From Deltaproteobacteria bacterium (lineage in GTDB: Bacteria > Desulfobacterota > Syntrophia > Syntrophales > UBA2210), in NCBI GenBank assembly GCA_019313385.1, contig JAFDBG010000019.1:1-48635 (forward strand): a stretch of DNA of 48,635 nt, read 5' to 3'. Every line of letters starts with the position of its first letter. The first letter of the stretch is position 1. This document shows, one piece after another, positions 39,216 through 47,792 of this stretch. A program made the translations under genes and the position numbers. A model generated the notes under the pieces. The model saw nothing but the letters and a program-made list of their open reading frames with translations, did no database searches and had not been told where the DNA came from.

Positions 39216-39953
39216 CTAGAGGTAGAGTTTCGAAGAACGCTTTTTATCCCGCCTTCCCATTGTCAGGCCTATCAAAAGGCCAAGAAGAAGCACGAGTGCC
39301 CCAGTCAGAAACCATCTGTTTCTGTGGGATGATCGCAAGAGTTTGTTTTCTTTTGATGTATTCGCAAGTTCAGCCTCTATTCTTGCAAGATCCAATCGGG
39401 TCTTTTTGAAGCTTTTCCTCAATTCCATAAAGCCCGACGCGCCTTTTCTTAAGGATTCGTAGCTCTCCTTCAGGGTTTCAAGTTCTTTCATCTTTTCTTT
39501 TAGTGCCATTGCGAGAGCAGGATTTCTGGTCTTCATTTCGCTTAGATTTCCTTCCATTGAAGATACCCTTTCCTTAAGACTGGCATTCTCCATTTCCAGA
39601 ACCTTTACGTGCACCTCCCAGGATTCGCGATTCATGAGATAACGGCTCAGTGTCCAACCTTCTTTATCGCCACTTCCGTCAACAGAACGAACGTTGCTCC
39701 ATCCTTCCTTTTCAGACAACACATCTACCGCCTGTCCCGACTTAAGCATGTTGACTATCTTGTGTTTCGGACCGGGGCCTGTACGGAGGGGAACTTCCAG
39801 TTTATCTGAGACATAGGTGGCAGCCCATCCCGAAAGAGTGATCAGGCAGAACCCTGTGATCATAACCATAATTATTGTAGTCTTTTTCATGGTAGATGTC
39901 CTTTTGTCAAGTGAAGTCAAAAACTGTTTTGATATCGGCCTTTTATTTTTCAA
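39216..39953 (-). CDS. SH3-domain, coiled-coil membrane protein (TIGR04211/YgiM-like)
   Basis: Signal sequence, ATYVSDKLEVPLRTGPGPKHKIVNMLKSGQAVDVLSEKEGWSNVRS, coiled coil, C-terminal TM helix. Confidence 0.85.
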   Translation of the reverse strand: MKNKRPISKQFLTSLDKRTSTMKKTTIIMVMITGFCLITLSGWAATYVSDKLEVPLRTGPGPKHKIVNMLKSGQAVDVLSEKEGWSNVRSVDGSGDKEGWTLSRYLMNRESWEVHVKVLEMENASLKERVSSMEGNLSEMKTRNPALAMALKEKMKELETLKESYESLRKGASGFMELRKSFKKTRLDLARIEAELANTSKENKLLRSSHRNRWFLTGALVLLLGLLIGLTMGRRDKKRSSKLYL

Positions 39954-40026
39954 GGGTTAAAGTTAACGAAGGTCAGAGAAAGGTTAAAGAAATATATTAG
40001 TTAAAAATCGAATTTTGCGAATAAAT

Positions 40027-40124
40027 TGGCGGAAGTGCATGGGAATCGAACCCACCTGGGACGGTTCTAGCGCCCCACACCGGATTTGAAGTCCGGGAGG
40101 CCCACCAGTGACCTTGGCACTTCC
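40027..40124 (-). tRNA. selC: tRNA-Sec (anticodon TCA)
   Basis: Minus-strand GGAAGTGCCAAGGTCACTGGTGGGCCTCCCGGACTTCAAATCCGGTGTGGGGCGCTAGAACCGTCCCAGGTGGGTTCGATTCCCATGCACTTCCGCCA; 8-bp acceptor stem, long variable arm, TCA anticodon. Confidence 0.95.
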
Positions 40125-40167
40125 GCACGAATTTCAAGACTATTTATATCTCTCTCCATACTGATTG

Positions 40168-41415
40168 TCAATCGTTGAGATATTCCGGGTCTTTGGTAAA
40201 ATCCTGAGATTTATCGAGTGCCTGAACCATTACATCGCTGCCGGCTTTAACAAAATCGACATCTTCAGGAAGCACTATTATCCCGTTTGCGAGGACCATG
40301 GACTTCAGTATACCGGAGCCCTGTTCTCCGGTGGTTTCCGCGACAAAGCCCTCCCCCTGACTTTTCAAACGGGCCCTAATAAAGTACCGAAGGCCCTTTT
40401 TCTTTTTTATGTCTTCTGCAAGCTTTGCCCTTATGGTTTTTCGGAAGATATTTTCATGTCCGGTCATTTTCAGTATCGCGGGTCTTACGTACTGTTCAAA
40501 GCTGATCATCGATGATACCGGATTTCCGGGAAGTCCAAAGACCGGCCTACCCTCCCTGGCGCCGAAGGTCATGGGTTTGCCTGGCCTCTGTGCCACCTGC
40601 CAGAAATCGATGCCAATGTCCATATCCTTCATTACGTCTTTTACGAAATCGTAGTCTCCAACCGATACCCCGGCCGATGATACGACGATATCAGCCCGCA
40701 TGGCGGCCCTGAATTTCTCAGTCAGATCGTTCATATTATCTTTTGCGATACCAAGCTGAAGCGGTATGCCCCCACACTCCATCACCTGCGCCGCGAGGGA
40801 ATAGCTATTGCTGCTTACGATTTTTTCGGGTGATGACGCTCCGTCTATATCGACAAGTTCATCCCCCGTGGCTATAAGCGCCACTATGGGTCTCTGATAT
40901 ACTTTTACGAAGGAGCGTCCAAGGGCGGACAGCATCCCAATCTCCGCGGGTCTCAACAAAGTTCCGGTTCGTATAACCAGATCTCCTTCCCTTACATCTT
41001 CTCCAGCATACCTGATATTCCGACCCTTTGCGGCCTCCGCGTATATCTGTACACCGGCATCGTCAGACTTTGTTTCTTCCACCATAATGACGGCGTCGGC
41101 TCCCTCCGGCACAAAGGCGCCTGTCATGATCCTTGCCGCCTCTCCGGCTCCCACTGTTTTTTTGGGTGCATATCCAGCAGGTATGTCCTCAATAACATTC
41201 AAAATAACAGGATTACTCGCACCGGCACCGGTTGTTTCTTTCGATTTCAACGCGTAGCCATCCATCGCGGAGTTGTCTCTCGGAGGTATGTCGCGTGGGG
41301 CATGAATATCTTCTCCGATAACCCTTCCCAGGGCGCTTAGTATATCCGCTTTTTCAAGGCCAAGGGGGGAAATGGAACCGAGAATATGATTCAACGCCTC
41401 TTTGACAGTTATCAT
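40168..41415 (-). CDS. moeA: Molybdopterin molybdotransferase
   Basis: DIPPRDNSAMDGYALKSKE...VSSAGVSVGDYDFVKDVM...KPMTFGAREGRPVFGLPGNPVSSMISFEQYV. Confidence 0.93.
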   Translation of the reverse strand: MITVKEALNHILGSISPLGLEKADILSALGRVIGEDIHAPRDIPPRDNSAMDGYALKSKETTGAGASNPVILNVIEDIPAGYAPKKTVGAGEAARIMTGAFVPEGADAVIMVEETKSDDAGVQIYAEAAKGRNIRYAGEDVREGDLVIRTGTLLRPAEIGMLSALGRSFVKVYQRPIVALIATGDELVDIDGASSPEKIVSSNSYSLAAQVMECGGIPLQLGIAKDNMNDLTEKFRAAMRADIVVSSAGVSVGDYDFVKDVMKDMDIGIDFWQVAQRPGKPMTFGAREGRPVFGLPGNPVSSMISFEQYVRPAILKMTGHENIFRKTIRAKLAEDIKKKKGLRYFIRARLKSQGEGFVAETTGEQGSGILKSMVLANGIIVLPEDVDFVKAGSDVMVQALDKSQDFTKDPEYLND

Positions 41416-41516
41416 GATGGAGATCCTTTCACTCCGGCAAAATAAACGCTGTGCCCGAATTTGTGTATAAAACGCCCCTACTATATTAAACTCTTATTCT
41501 TGTCAATATCTCTGAT

Positions 41517-41687
41517 TCCAGATATAGTCAAATAGTTGAGTGGTTAAGCGGTTGAGTTGGAAGATAATCGTTATAATTACAGCAAATATCAAAATGGCAG
41601 ATGTCCAATTGTTTTGCTAAAAACAAATATGCTCGTGAATTTAACCAGTTCACTATTCAACAATTCAACTACTTAATGAGATCTGGA
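41517..41687. repeat. Dispersed imperfect-palindrome element, copy 2 (8-nt word arms)
   Basis: TCCAGATATAGTCAAATAGTTGAGTGGTTAAGCGGTTGAGTTGG ... TTCAACAATTCAACTACTTAATGAGATCTGGA; homologous to 17853-18021. Confidence 0.9.
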
Positions 41688-41788
41688 TTCATTTACGCCT
41701 TGAATAAATATAGCCCATGTTATAGGTAGAGCTCTTATTTATGGACAGGCAGGCGCCGGATATTTGATGACAGCGGAGGAAAAACCTT

Positions 41789-42700
41789 ATGGGCATTATA
41801 GAGACACAGGAAAAAATCAGAAAACTGCTGGCCGACAGAAATGCCATCCTGCTGGCCCATTACTATCAGCGCGATGAGATCCAGGATATTGCGGACATAT
41901 TGGGTGATTCGCTGGCCCTCAGTATTGAAGCGGCTAAAACGACGGCTGATGTTATTCTTTTCGCGGGAGTGCAATTCATGGCCGAGAGCGCTTCGATACT
42001 GTCGCCGGATAAAACGGTCCTCCTCCCACGCCTGGATGCCGGATGTCCTCTCGCGGACAAGATAACCGTCGAGGAGTTAAAGCAGGCAAAGTCAGAGCAT
42101 CCGGACGCCATGGTGGTGACATACGTCAATTCATCGGCCCAGACCAAGGCCCACAGCGACATATGCTGCACCTCCGCAAATGCAGTACGCATAGTGGGCA
42201 GTCTTGACACGGACACCGTTCTGATGGTTCCCGACGGCAATCTCGCACGCTATACCGCACAGTTTACCGAAAAAAAGATAATCCCCTGGAAAGGGTTCTG
42301 TTATGTACATAACAACCTGTTGCCTGGCGATGTGCTTAAGGTGAAAGATAAGAATCCCGGAGCCCCGGTCGCCGTTCATCCCGAATGCCGCCCAGAGGTC
42401 ATCGAAATGGCCGATTTTGTCGGGAGCACAGGGGGAATACTAAAATTCGCTCGGGAAACGGATGCTCAAAAGATTATTATCGGGACGGAACAGGGAATCA
42501 TGCACCAGTTGAAGAAGGATAGTCCCGGCAAAACATTCATACCGGCATCCGATAAACTGACCTGCCTGGATATGAAAAGAATTACACTCGATGACATACT
42601 CACCTCTCTCCTGGAAATGAAACATGTGGTGGCTGTACCTGAAGAGATAAGGGTCCCAGCGAATCTCGCCCTGAGCAGGATGCTGGAAACATCTAAGTAA
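41789..42700 (+). CDS. nadA: Quinolinate synthase A
   Basis: LLAHYYQRDEIQDIADILGDSLALS...AGVQFMAESASILSPDKTVLLPRLDAGCPLAD...HPECRPEV...GTEQGIMHQL. Confidence 0.95.
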   Translation: MGIIETQEKIRKLLADRNAILLAHYYQRDEIQDIADILGDSLALSIEAAKTTADVILFAGVQFMAESASILSPDKTVLLPRLDAGCPLADKITVEELKQAKSEHPDAMVVTYVNSSAQTKAHSDICCTSANAVRIVGSLDTDTVLMVPDGNLARYTAQFTEKKIIPWKGFCYVHNNLLPGDVLKVKDKNPGAPVAVHPECRPEVIEMADFVGSTGGILKFARETDAQKIIIGTEQGIMHQLKKDSPGKTFIPASDKLTCLDMKRITLDDILTSLLEMKHVVAVPEEIRVPANLALSRMLETSK

Positions 42701-42811
42701 CGGTTTACAGTTACCGGTTTACGGTTGCCGGTTTACGGTTGCCGGTTTACGGTTGCCGGTTGTCGATTTACTGTTTTTTAACCGGTAACTGTGAACCGGT
42801 AACCGGTAACT
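42700..42811. repeat. Heptad array/hairpin between nadA and mfd, 16 in-register 7-nt words
   Basis: ACGGTTT ACAGTTA CCGGTTT ACGGTTG CCGGTTT ACGGTTG CCGGTTT ACGGTTG CCGGTTG TCGATTT ACTGTTT TTTAACC GGTAACT GTGAACC GGTAACC GGTAACT. Confidence 0.93.
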
Positions 42812-42836
42812 GCTACTAAAAAAGCTGAATTTTTGC

Positions 42837-45800
42837 GTGAGAAAAACAGTAAATAAAAAGACACAATTTTCGGATTCCTCCCTCCGCGCACTTATCGACA
42901 ATATCCACCGGGGGGATGATGAAACGGATATCTGCGGTCTTCAGGGGTCCGCAAAGCCTTTTATCGCATCACTCCTTTTCAGAAATGCAGGAAAATCCAT
43001 CCTCTTTATAACATCTTCCCGAAAGGAGGCGCTTGATGCCTTCCGCGATCTTTCCTTCTTTCTTGGCGAAGAGAATGTCCTGCTTTTTCCTCCATGGGAC
43101 ATCGTCCATCCGGACGACACACTATCCAGGCAGAATGAAAACGCCACCGGGCGGGCGGGCGTCCTGTCGAGACTCCTGTCAGGAAAACCGGCTGTGGTGG
43201 TTGCTCCCCTGGGCGCCCTTATGCAAAAGGTTGCCCCGGCAAGTGTTTTCGACAGTTATACCGAAACAATCTCAATCGGAGACGACAGAGACAGGGATAG
43301 ATTAGCGGAAAAACTGATTGAGGGAGGTTATCAAAAAGTTCCACTGGTGGAAGAAGAGGGGGAATTCAGCCTGAGGGGATACATCGTTGATATCTTTCCC
43401 CCGGCATGCCCATATCCCTTCAGAATGGAATTTACAGGTAACGAGATTGAATCGATCAGGGAATTTGACCCCGGGGCACAGAGGTCCGTGAGAGAAATAG
43501 TGGATTTCGTTCTTTTTCCAGCGGGAGAGGTAATCCTGTCAAAAGAACAAAAAGCACTGGCATCGAGGAATATGAGGATCAGGGTTAATGAATCGAGCGT
43601 TTCAAGGACAAGGGGGAGAAGACTTGTTGACGCACTTGAAAATGACCTGATTTCTCCGGCAAATCCACAGCTTCTTCCGCTCTTTTTCGAAGATTTCCGT
43701 GCCGACAGCAAAGCGAAAGGCATGGACACCATTTTTGAGTATCTTGCCGGAAACAGCCTGATAGTCTGTGAAAGTCCCGGTGTCATGGAAAAGGCCGCGG
43801 AGGAAATCATAAATGACGCGGACAGATTTCTCCGGAAAGCCGAGGAGGAAGGGAGATTCTATCTTGAAAAGGAGTACTTCCTGACATCATGGGATGACAT
43901 CTCCCGGAGATGCAACACCCTGCAGAGGATATACATGGACAGACTGCAGGCAGTAAATGCTATCCCTTTTGAGGTAGAGGAAACAGAATTAAAGGGCGAC
44001 ACAAAATTTCACGCGGACAGAGATGGTATCCTCGCCCCGCTCACGGATAAGATAAAGTCGTGGATCAGCCAGGGTTGTCTGGTAACTTTTCTCTGCGGCG
44101 AGGGGAAGATGCAGAAGATGGAGCACCTCCTCGAGGGATATTCTCTCCCGGTTTACAGGTCTTCTCATCCCTTCTTTTCCGACCTGGGGGAGATAAAGGG
44201 GGGCCGTCTCATCCTGAGGGAGGGGAAAATAACAAAGGGATTTTCATATCCCCGGATGAAAACGGTTATCGTAAGCGAAGAGGAAATATTCGGAAAGAAG
44301 ACAAGGGGAAGAAGACGGGCGCGCGCCAGAGAAGGATATTTCCTCAAGTCATTTGGAGAACTGGAAAAAGGAGACTTCGTTGTCCATGTGGATCACGGCA
44401 TAGGCCTTTACCTGGGACTTGAGCGATTGACATTTGGCCCCGCGGAGAATGATTTTCTGCTGCTTGAGTACAAAGAGGGAGACAAGCTCTATATCCCGGT
44501 GGACCGGCTGAACCAGATTCAGAGATATATCGGTCCCGACGGCCATATTCCGAATGTGGACAAACTTGGCGGCACATCCTGGGAAACGATCAAGAAAAAG
44601 GTTAAACAATCGGTGCGGGTAATCGCCGAAGAGCTTGTTTCAATCTATGCCGCCAGAGAGGTAATGAATGGGCACAGGTTTTCTCCTTCCGACAGGGACT
44701 ATGAAGAGTTTTCGTCTTCCTTCGAGTTTGAAGAGACACCCGATCAGGCAAGGGCCATTGAAGATGTTTACTATGATATGGGCGATCCAAGGCCGATGGA
44801 CCGGCTTGTATGCGGGGATGCCGGATTCGGAAAGACAGAGATCGCGCTGAGGGCGTCATTCAGGGCCTCCATGGATGGGAAACAGGTGGCAATCCTGGTA
44901 CCTACGACTATCCTGGCGGAACAGCATTACCAGACATTTGCCGAGAGGTTTAGCAAATATCCCGTTCGGATAGAGGTTTTGAACAAATATAAAACAAGTG
45001 GCCAGCAGAAGAAGATAGCGGAGGACATAAACAGTGGTCTCGTGGACATCGCCATCGGCACACACAGGCTCCTGCAGAAGGATGTAAAATTCAAGGATCT
45101 CGGTCTGGTTATTATAGACGAGGAACAGCGTTTCGGTGTGTCCCACAAGGAAAAACTCAAAAAAATGCGGGCACTTGTAGACATGCTTACACTGACGGCA
45201 ACTCCAATACCGAGAACGCTGCAGATGTCCCTCATAGGGATGAGAGACCTTTCCGTTATTGATACCGCCCCTCAGGAACGCCGCCCCGTGGAGGTTCACA
45301 TATGCGAATTCAATGATGATGTTATAAGAGAAGCGATACAGCGTGAGCTTGCAAGAGGGGGGCAGGTCTTCTTTGTTCATGACAGGGTGAGGTCCATACA
45401 CAGTATCGCGCGTTTTATCGAAGAACTGATTCCCGAGGCAAAGATAGGCGTGGCACACGGGCAGATGAAGGCAACGGAGCTTGAGGACATCATGGTTAAA
45501 TTCGTCCGCAGAGATTTCAACATCCTTGTCTGTACCACGATAATAAGTTCCGGCGTCGATATACCCGCGACCAACACCATAATAATAAATCGAGCGGACA
45601 GATTCGGGCTTTCCCAGCTGTATCAGCTGAGGGGAAGAGTCGGCCGGGGGAATGAGGACGCGTATGCGTATCTCCTGATACCTGAAGAGTCCGTCCTTTC
45701 ACGGGATGCCAGAAAGAGGCTTGGCATAGCAAAGGAGTTTTCGGAGCCGGGATCAGGGTTCAAGGTGGCAACACATGATCTGGGCATAAGGGGCGGCGGA

Positions 45801-46373
45801 AGTGTTCTGGGCGTATCTCAATCCGGACATGTATCCGCCATCGGCTATGAGCTATACACAGAGTTAATGGAAAAGACCATCAGGGAGCTGAAGGGGGAGA
45901 AATATCCGAAAGAAGAGATAGATCCCGAGGTACACTTCGGCATACCCGCCTTTATACCGGATGATTTTATCTCGGATATGCATACCAGGTTGATGACATA
46001 TAAGAAAATATCTATGGCCTCTTCGGAAGACGACCTGGCGGGCTTAAAAGAAGAACTCGCCGACTGCTATGGCCCTGTTCCCCCTCAGGTACATAATCTT
46101 ATGGATATAATAAGAGTCAAAAACATGCTGAAGAAGATACTGGGGAAAAGAATGGAGTACGACGGCAGGGAGATGTTTATTGATTTTTGTGAAGACAGCC
46201 CTGTAGATCCTGCCAGGATAATGGAACTCTCACAAAAGAAGTTAAGGGGAATGAGACTTACACCCGATTACAGGTTATTCATCCCCATCCCGGGTCTTGA
46301 GGGAAAAGACATTACAGACCGGGCGAAGCATCTTCTTGGTGAACTGGAGATTGAAGAACAGAGAATATTCTGA
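42837..46373 (+). CDS. mfd: Transcription-repair coupling factor
   Basis: FVVHVDHGIGLYLGLERL (CarD-like), DRLVCGDAGFGKTEIALRASFRAS, IIDEEQRFGVSHKEKLK, QLYQLRGRVGR; 1178 aa. Confidence 0.96.
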   Translation: MRKTVNKKTQFSDSSLRALIDNIHRGDDETDICGLQGSAKPFIASLLFRNAGKSILFITSSRKEALDAFRDLSFFLGEENVLLFPPWDIVHPDDTLSRQNENATGRAGVLSRLLSGKPAVVVAPLGALMQKVAPASVFDSYTETISIGDDRDRDRLAEKLIEGGYQKVPLVEEEGEFSLRGYIVDIFPPACPYPFRMEFTGNEIESIREFDPGAQRSVREIVDFVLFPAGEVILSKEQKALASRNMRIRVNESSVSRTRGRRLVDALENDLISPANPQLLPLFFEDFRADSKAKGMDTIFEYLAGNSLIVCESPGVMEKAAEEIINDADRFLRKAEEEGRFYLEKEYFLTSWDDISRRCNTLQRIYMDRLQAVNAIPFEVEETELKGDTKFHADRDGILAPLTDKIKSWISQGCLVTFLCGEGKMQKMEHLLEGYSLPVYRSSHPFFSDLGEIKGGRLILREGKITKGFSYPRMKTVIVSEEEIFGKKTRGRRRARAREGYFLKSFGELEKGDFVVHVDHGIGLYLGLERLTFGPAENDFLLLEYKEGDKLYIPVDRLNQIQRYIGPDGHIPNVDKLGGTSWETIKKKVKQSVRVIAEELVSIYAAREVMNGHRFSPSDRDYEEFSSSFEFEETPDQARAIEDVYYDMGDPRPMDRLVCGDAGFGKTEIALRASFRASMDGKQVAILVPTTILAEQHYQTFAERFSKYPVRIEVLNKYKTSGQQKKIAEDINSGLVDIAIGTHRLLQKDVKFKDLGLVIIDEEQRFGVSHKEKLKKMRALVDMLTLTATPIPRTLQMSLIGMRDLSVIDTAPQERRPVEVHICEFNDDVIREAIQRELARGGQVFFVHDRVRSIHSIARFIEELIPEAKIGVAHGQMKATELEDIMVKFVRRDFNILVCTTIISSGVDIPATNTIIINRADRFGLSQLYQLRGRVGRGNEDAYAYLLIPEESVLSRDARKRLGIAKEFSEPGSGFKVATHDLGIRGGGSVLGVSQSGHVSAIGYELYTELMEKTIRELKGEKYPKEEIDPEVHFGIPAFIPDDFISDMHTRLMTYKKISMASSEDDLAGLKEELADCYGPVPPQVHNLMDIIRVKNMLKKILGKRMEYDGREMFIDFCEDSPVDPARIMELSQKKLRGMRLTPDYRLFIPIPGLEGKDITDRAKHLLGELEIEEQRIF

Positions 46374-46385
46374 TAGCATTGTTTA

Positions 46386-46566
46386 GTAGTAACTACTCAG
46401 GTAGATAGGCTGAAGACTGTTAGGAAAAAGCGGGGATACTGCGTATTCTGAAGTCCCGATTCAAATCGGGATGCGCGAATCGGCTGTTTCTCCGCCAAAA
46501 CGCCGAAATCGCGCTCTTCCGCCCCCTTCAGCCTTCAGCCTTCAGTCTAAATAGCTTCAGCCTGGC
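46386..46566. repeat. Imperfect-palindrome element with CTTCAGC heptad words between mfd and the PPIase gene
   Basis: AGGCTGAAGACTG on the left arm; CTTCAGC CTTCAGC CTTCAGT CTAAATAG CTTCAGC CTG on the right arm; partial copy in inverse orientation at 3362-3387. Confidence 0.75.
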
Positions 46567-46608
46567 TACGTGAGTTATGATTTAGTTATAGATAATATGG
46601 GGGGTTAT

Positions 46609-47571
46609 ATGAAACTAAAAATATTTTGTATCGTCTGTATCCTTATTGCTTTCTCGTCAGCTTCACTTCATGCCGCCTTTGAAGACAGGATTGTCGCCAT
46701 CGTGAATGACGAGGTGATAACCCTTTCTGAGCTGGATGCCATCCTTCAGACCTTTATGAAAAGGGTTGAAAAGGCTCCCCAGGTTCAGCGGGAAAAAATG
46801 GTGGCACAGGCCCGGGTCACGGCCATGGATAAGCTTATAGATGATATGTTGATTAAGCAGAAGGCGGCGAAGTTGAACATTATCGTAACGGATGAAGACG
46901 TGGACAAGGCTCTGGACAACATATTGGAAGAGAGACATATGTCCGTTGAAAAATTCAGAGAAGCGCTTGTCAGAGAGGGAGCCGTGCTGAATGAGTACAA
47001 AAGCGAAATCAGGAGAAATATTATAAGTGGAAGGATTATAGAGAAGGAGATAAGATCAGGAATAACTATAAGTGAGGAGGAAGTCGGAGCGTATTATGGC
47101 AAGCACAGGAATGATTATGAAGGCAAAGAGGCAACCAGGATACAACAGATATTGCTCCTAAAACCAAGGGATTGCAATGACAGCACCAGGGAAGAACTGC
47201 GTGCAAAAGCGGAAGAAATACTAAAAAGGGTGAAAGACGGCGAATCATTTGATCTCCTGGTGGACAAGTATTCTCAGGGTCCTGCCGCCAAATCCAGGGG
47301 CGATCTGGGTTTTGTTGAAAAGGGAATGATGTTTCCCGAGGTGGACACAGCCGTCTCCGGGCTCAATAAGGGTGAATCAAGCGGAGTAATAGAGTCTCCC
47401 GTTGGCTTCCATATTATCAGAGTAATAGACAAAAGAGGCGCCGGGATCAAACCTGTCGACGAGGTAAGAGAAGAAATCGTCCGAAATATAGGGAATGAAA
47501 AGATAAATAAAAAGTTTAAGGAGTGGCTGAAAGAACTGAGGGAGAAATCCCTTGTTGAGATAAAGCTGTAA
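46609..47571 (+). CDS. SurA/PpiC-type periplasmic peptidyl-prolyl isomerase
   Basis: Signal peptide MKLKIFCIVCILIAFSSASLHA, VNDEVITLSELDAIL, parvulin domain EATRIQQILLL...SQGPAAKSRGDLGFVEKGMMFPE...ESPVGFHIIRV. Confidence 0.9.
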   Translation: MKLKIFCIVCILIAFSSASLHAAFEDRIVAIVNDEVITLSELDAILQTFMKRVEKAPQVQREKMVAQARVTAMDKLIDDMLIKQKAAKLNIIVTDEDVDKALDNILEERHMSVEKFREALVREGAVLNEYKSEIRRNIISGRIIEKEIRSGITISEEEVGAYYGKHRNDYEGKEATRIQQILLLKPRDCNDSTREELRAKAEEILKRVKDGESFDLLVDKYSQGPAAKSRGDLGFVEKGMMFPEVDTAVSGLNKGESSGVIESPVGFHIIRVIDKRGAGIKPVDEVREEIVRNIGNEKINKKFKEWLKELREKSLVEIKL

Positions 47572-47582
47572 CAATTTAAAAA

Positions 47583-47789
47583 ACGGTTATCGGTTACCGG
47601 TTACCAGTTATCGGTTGAAGAAACGGTTTACAGTTATCAGTTTGCAGTTCACGGTTAAAAAACAGTGGACTATCAACGGACAGTAAATAGTAGCTATTAG
47701 CAGTTAGCTATCGATAAGCAACAACCAGTGACTGTGAACCGATAACCGTGAACCGTTAACCGTGAACTGTGAACAGTGAACCGTGAACC
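47583..47789. repeat. Heptad array/hairpin immediately upstream of uvrA
   Basis: ACGGTTA TCGGTTA CCGGTTA CCAGTTA TCGGTTG ... and GTGAACC GATAACC GTGAACC GTTAACC GTGAACT GTGAACA GTGAACC GTGAACC, ending 3 bp before the uvrA ATG. Confidence 0.93.
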
Positions 47790-47792
47790 GTC

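Noticed and set aside
40027-40124. Looking for a selenoprotein in the window because selC is present
   Set aside because: No ORF examined shows a convincing in-frame TGA with conserved continuation; the TGA ending the truncated methyltransferase at 7905 reads into the next gene.
42700-42811. CRISPR array interpretation of the heptad repeats
   Set aside because: Period is 7 nt with no spacers and no cas genes nearby.
44856-45458. 200-aa ORF antisense to mfd
   Set aside because: Lies wholly within the conserved Mfd helicase region on the opposite strand; no independent support.
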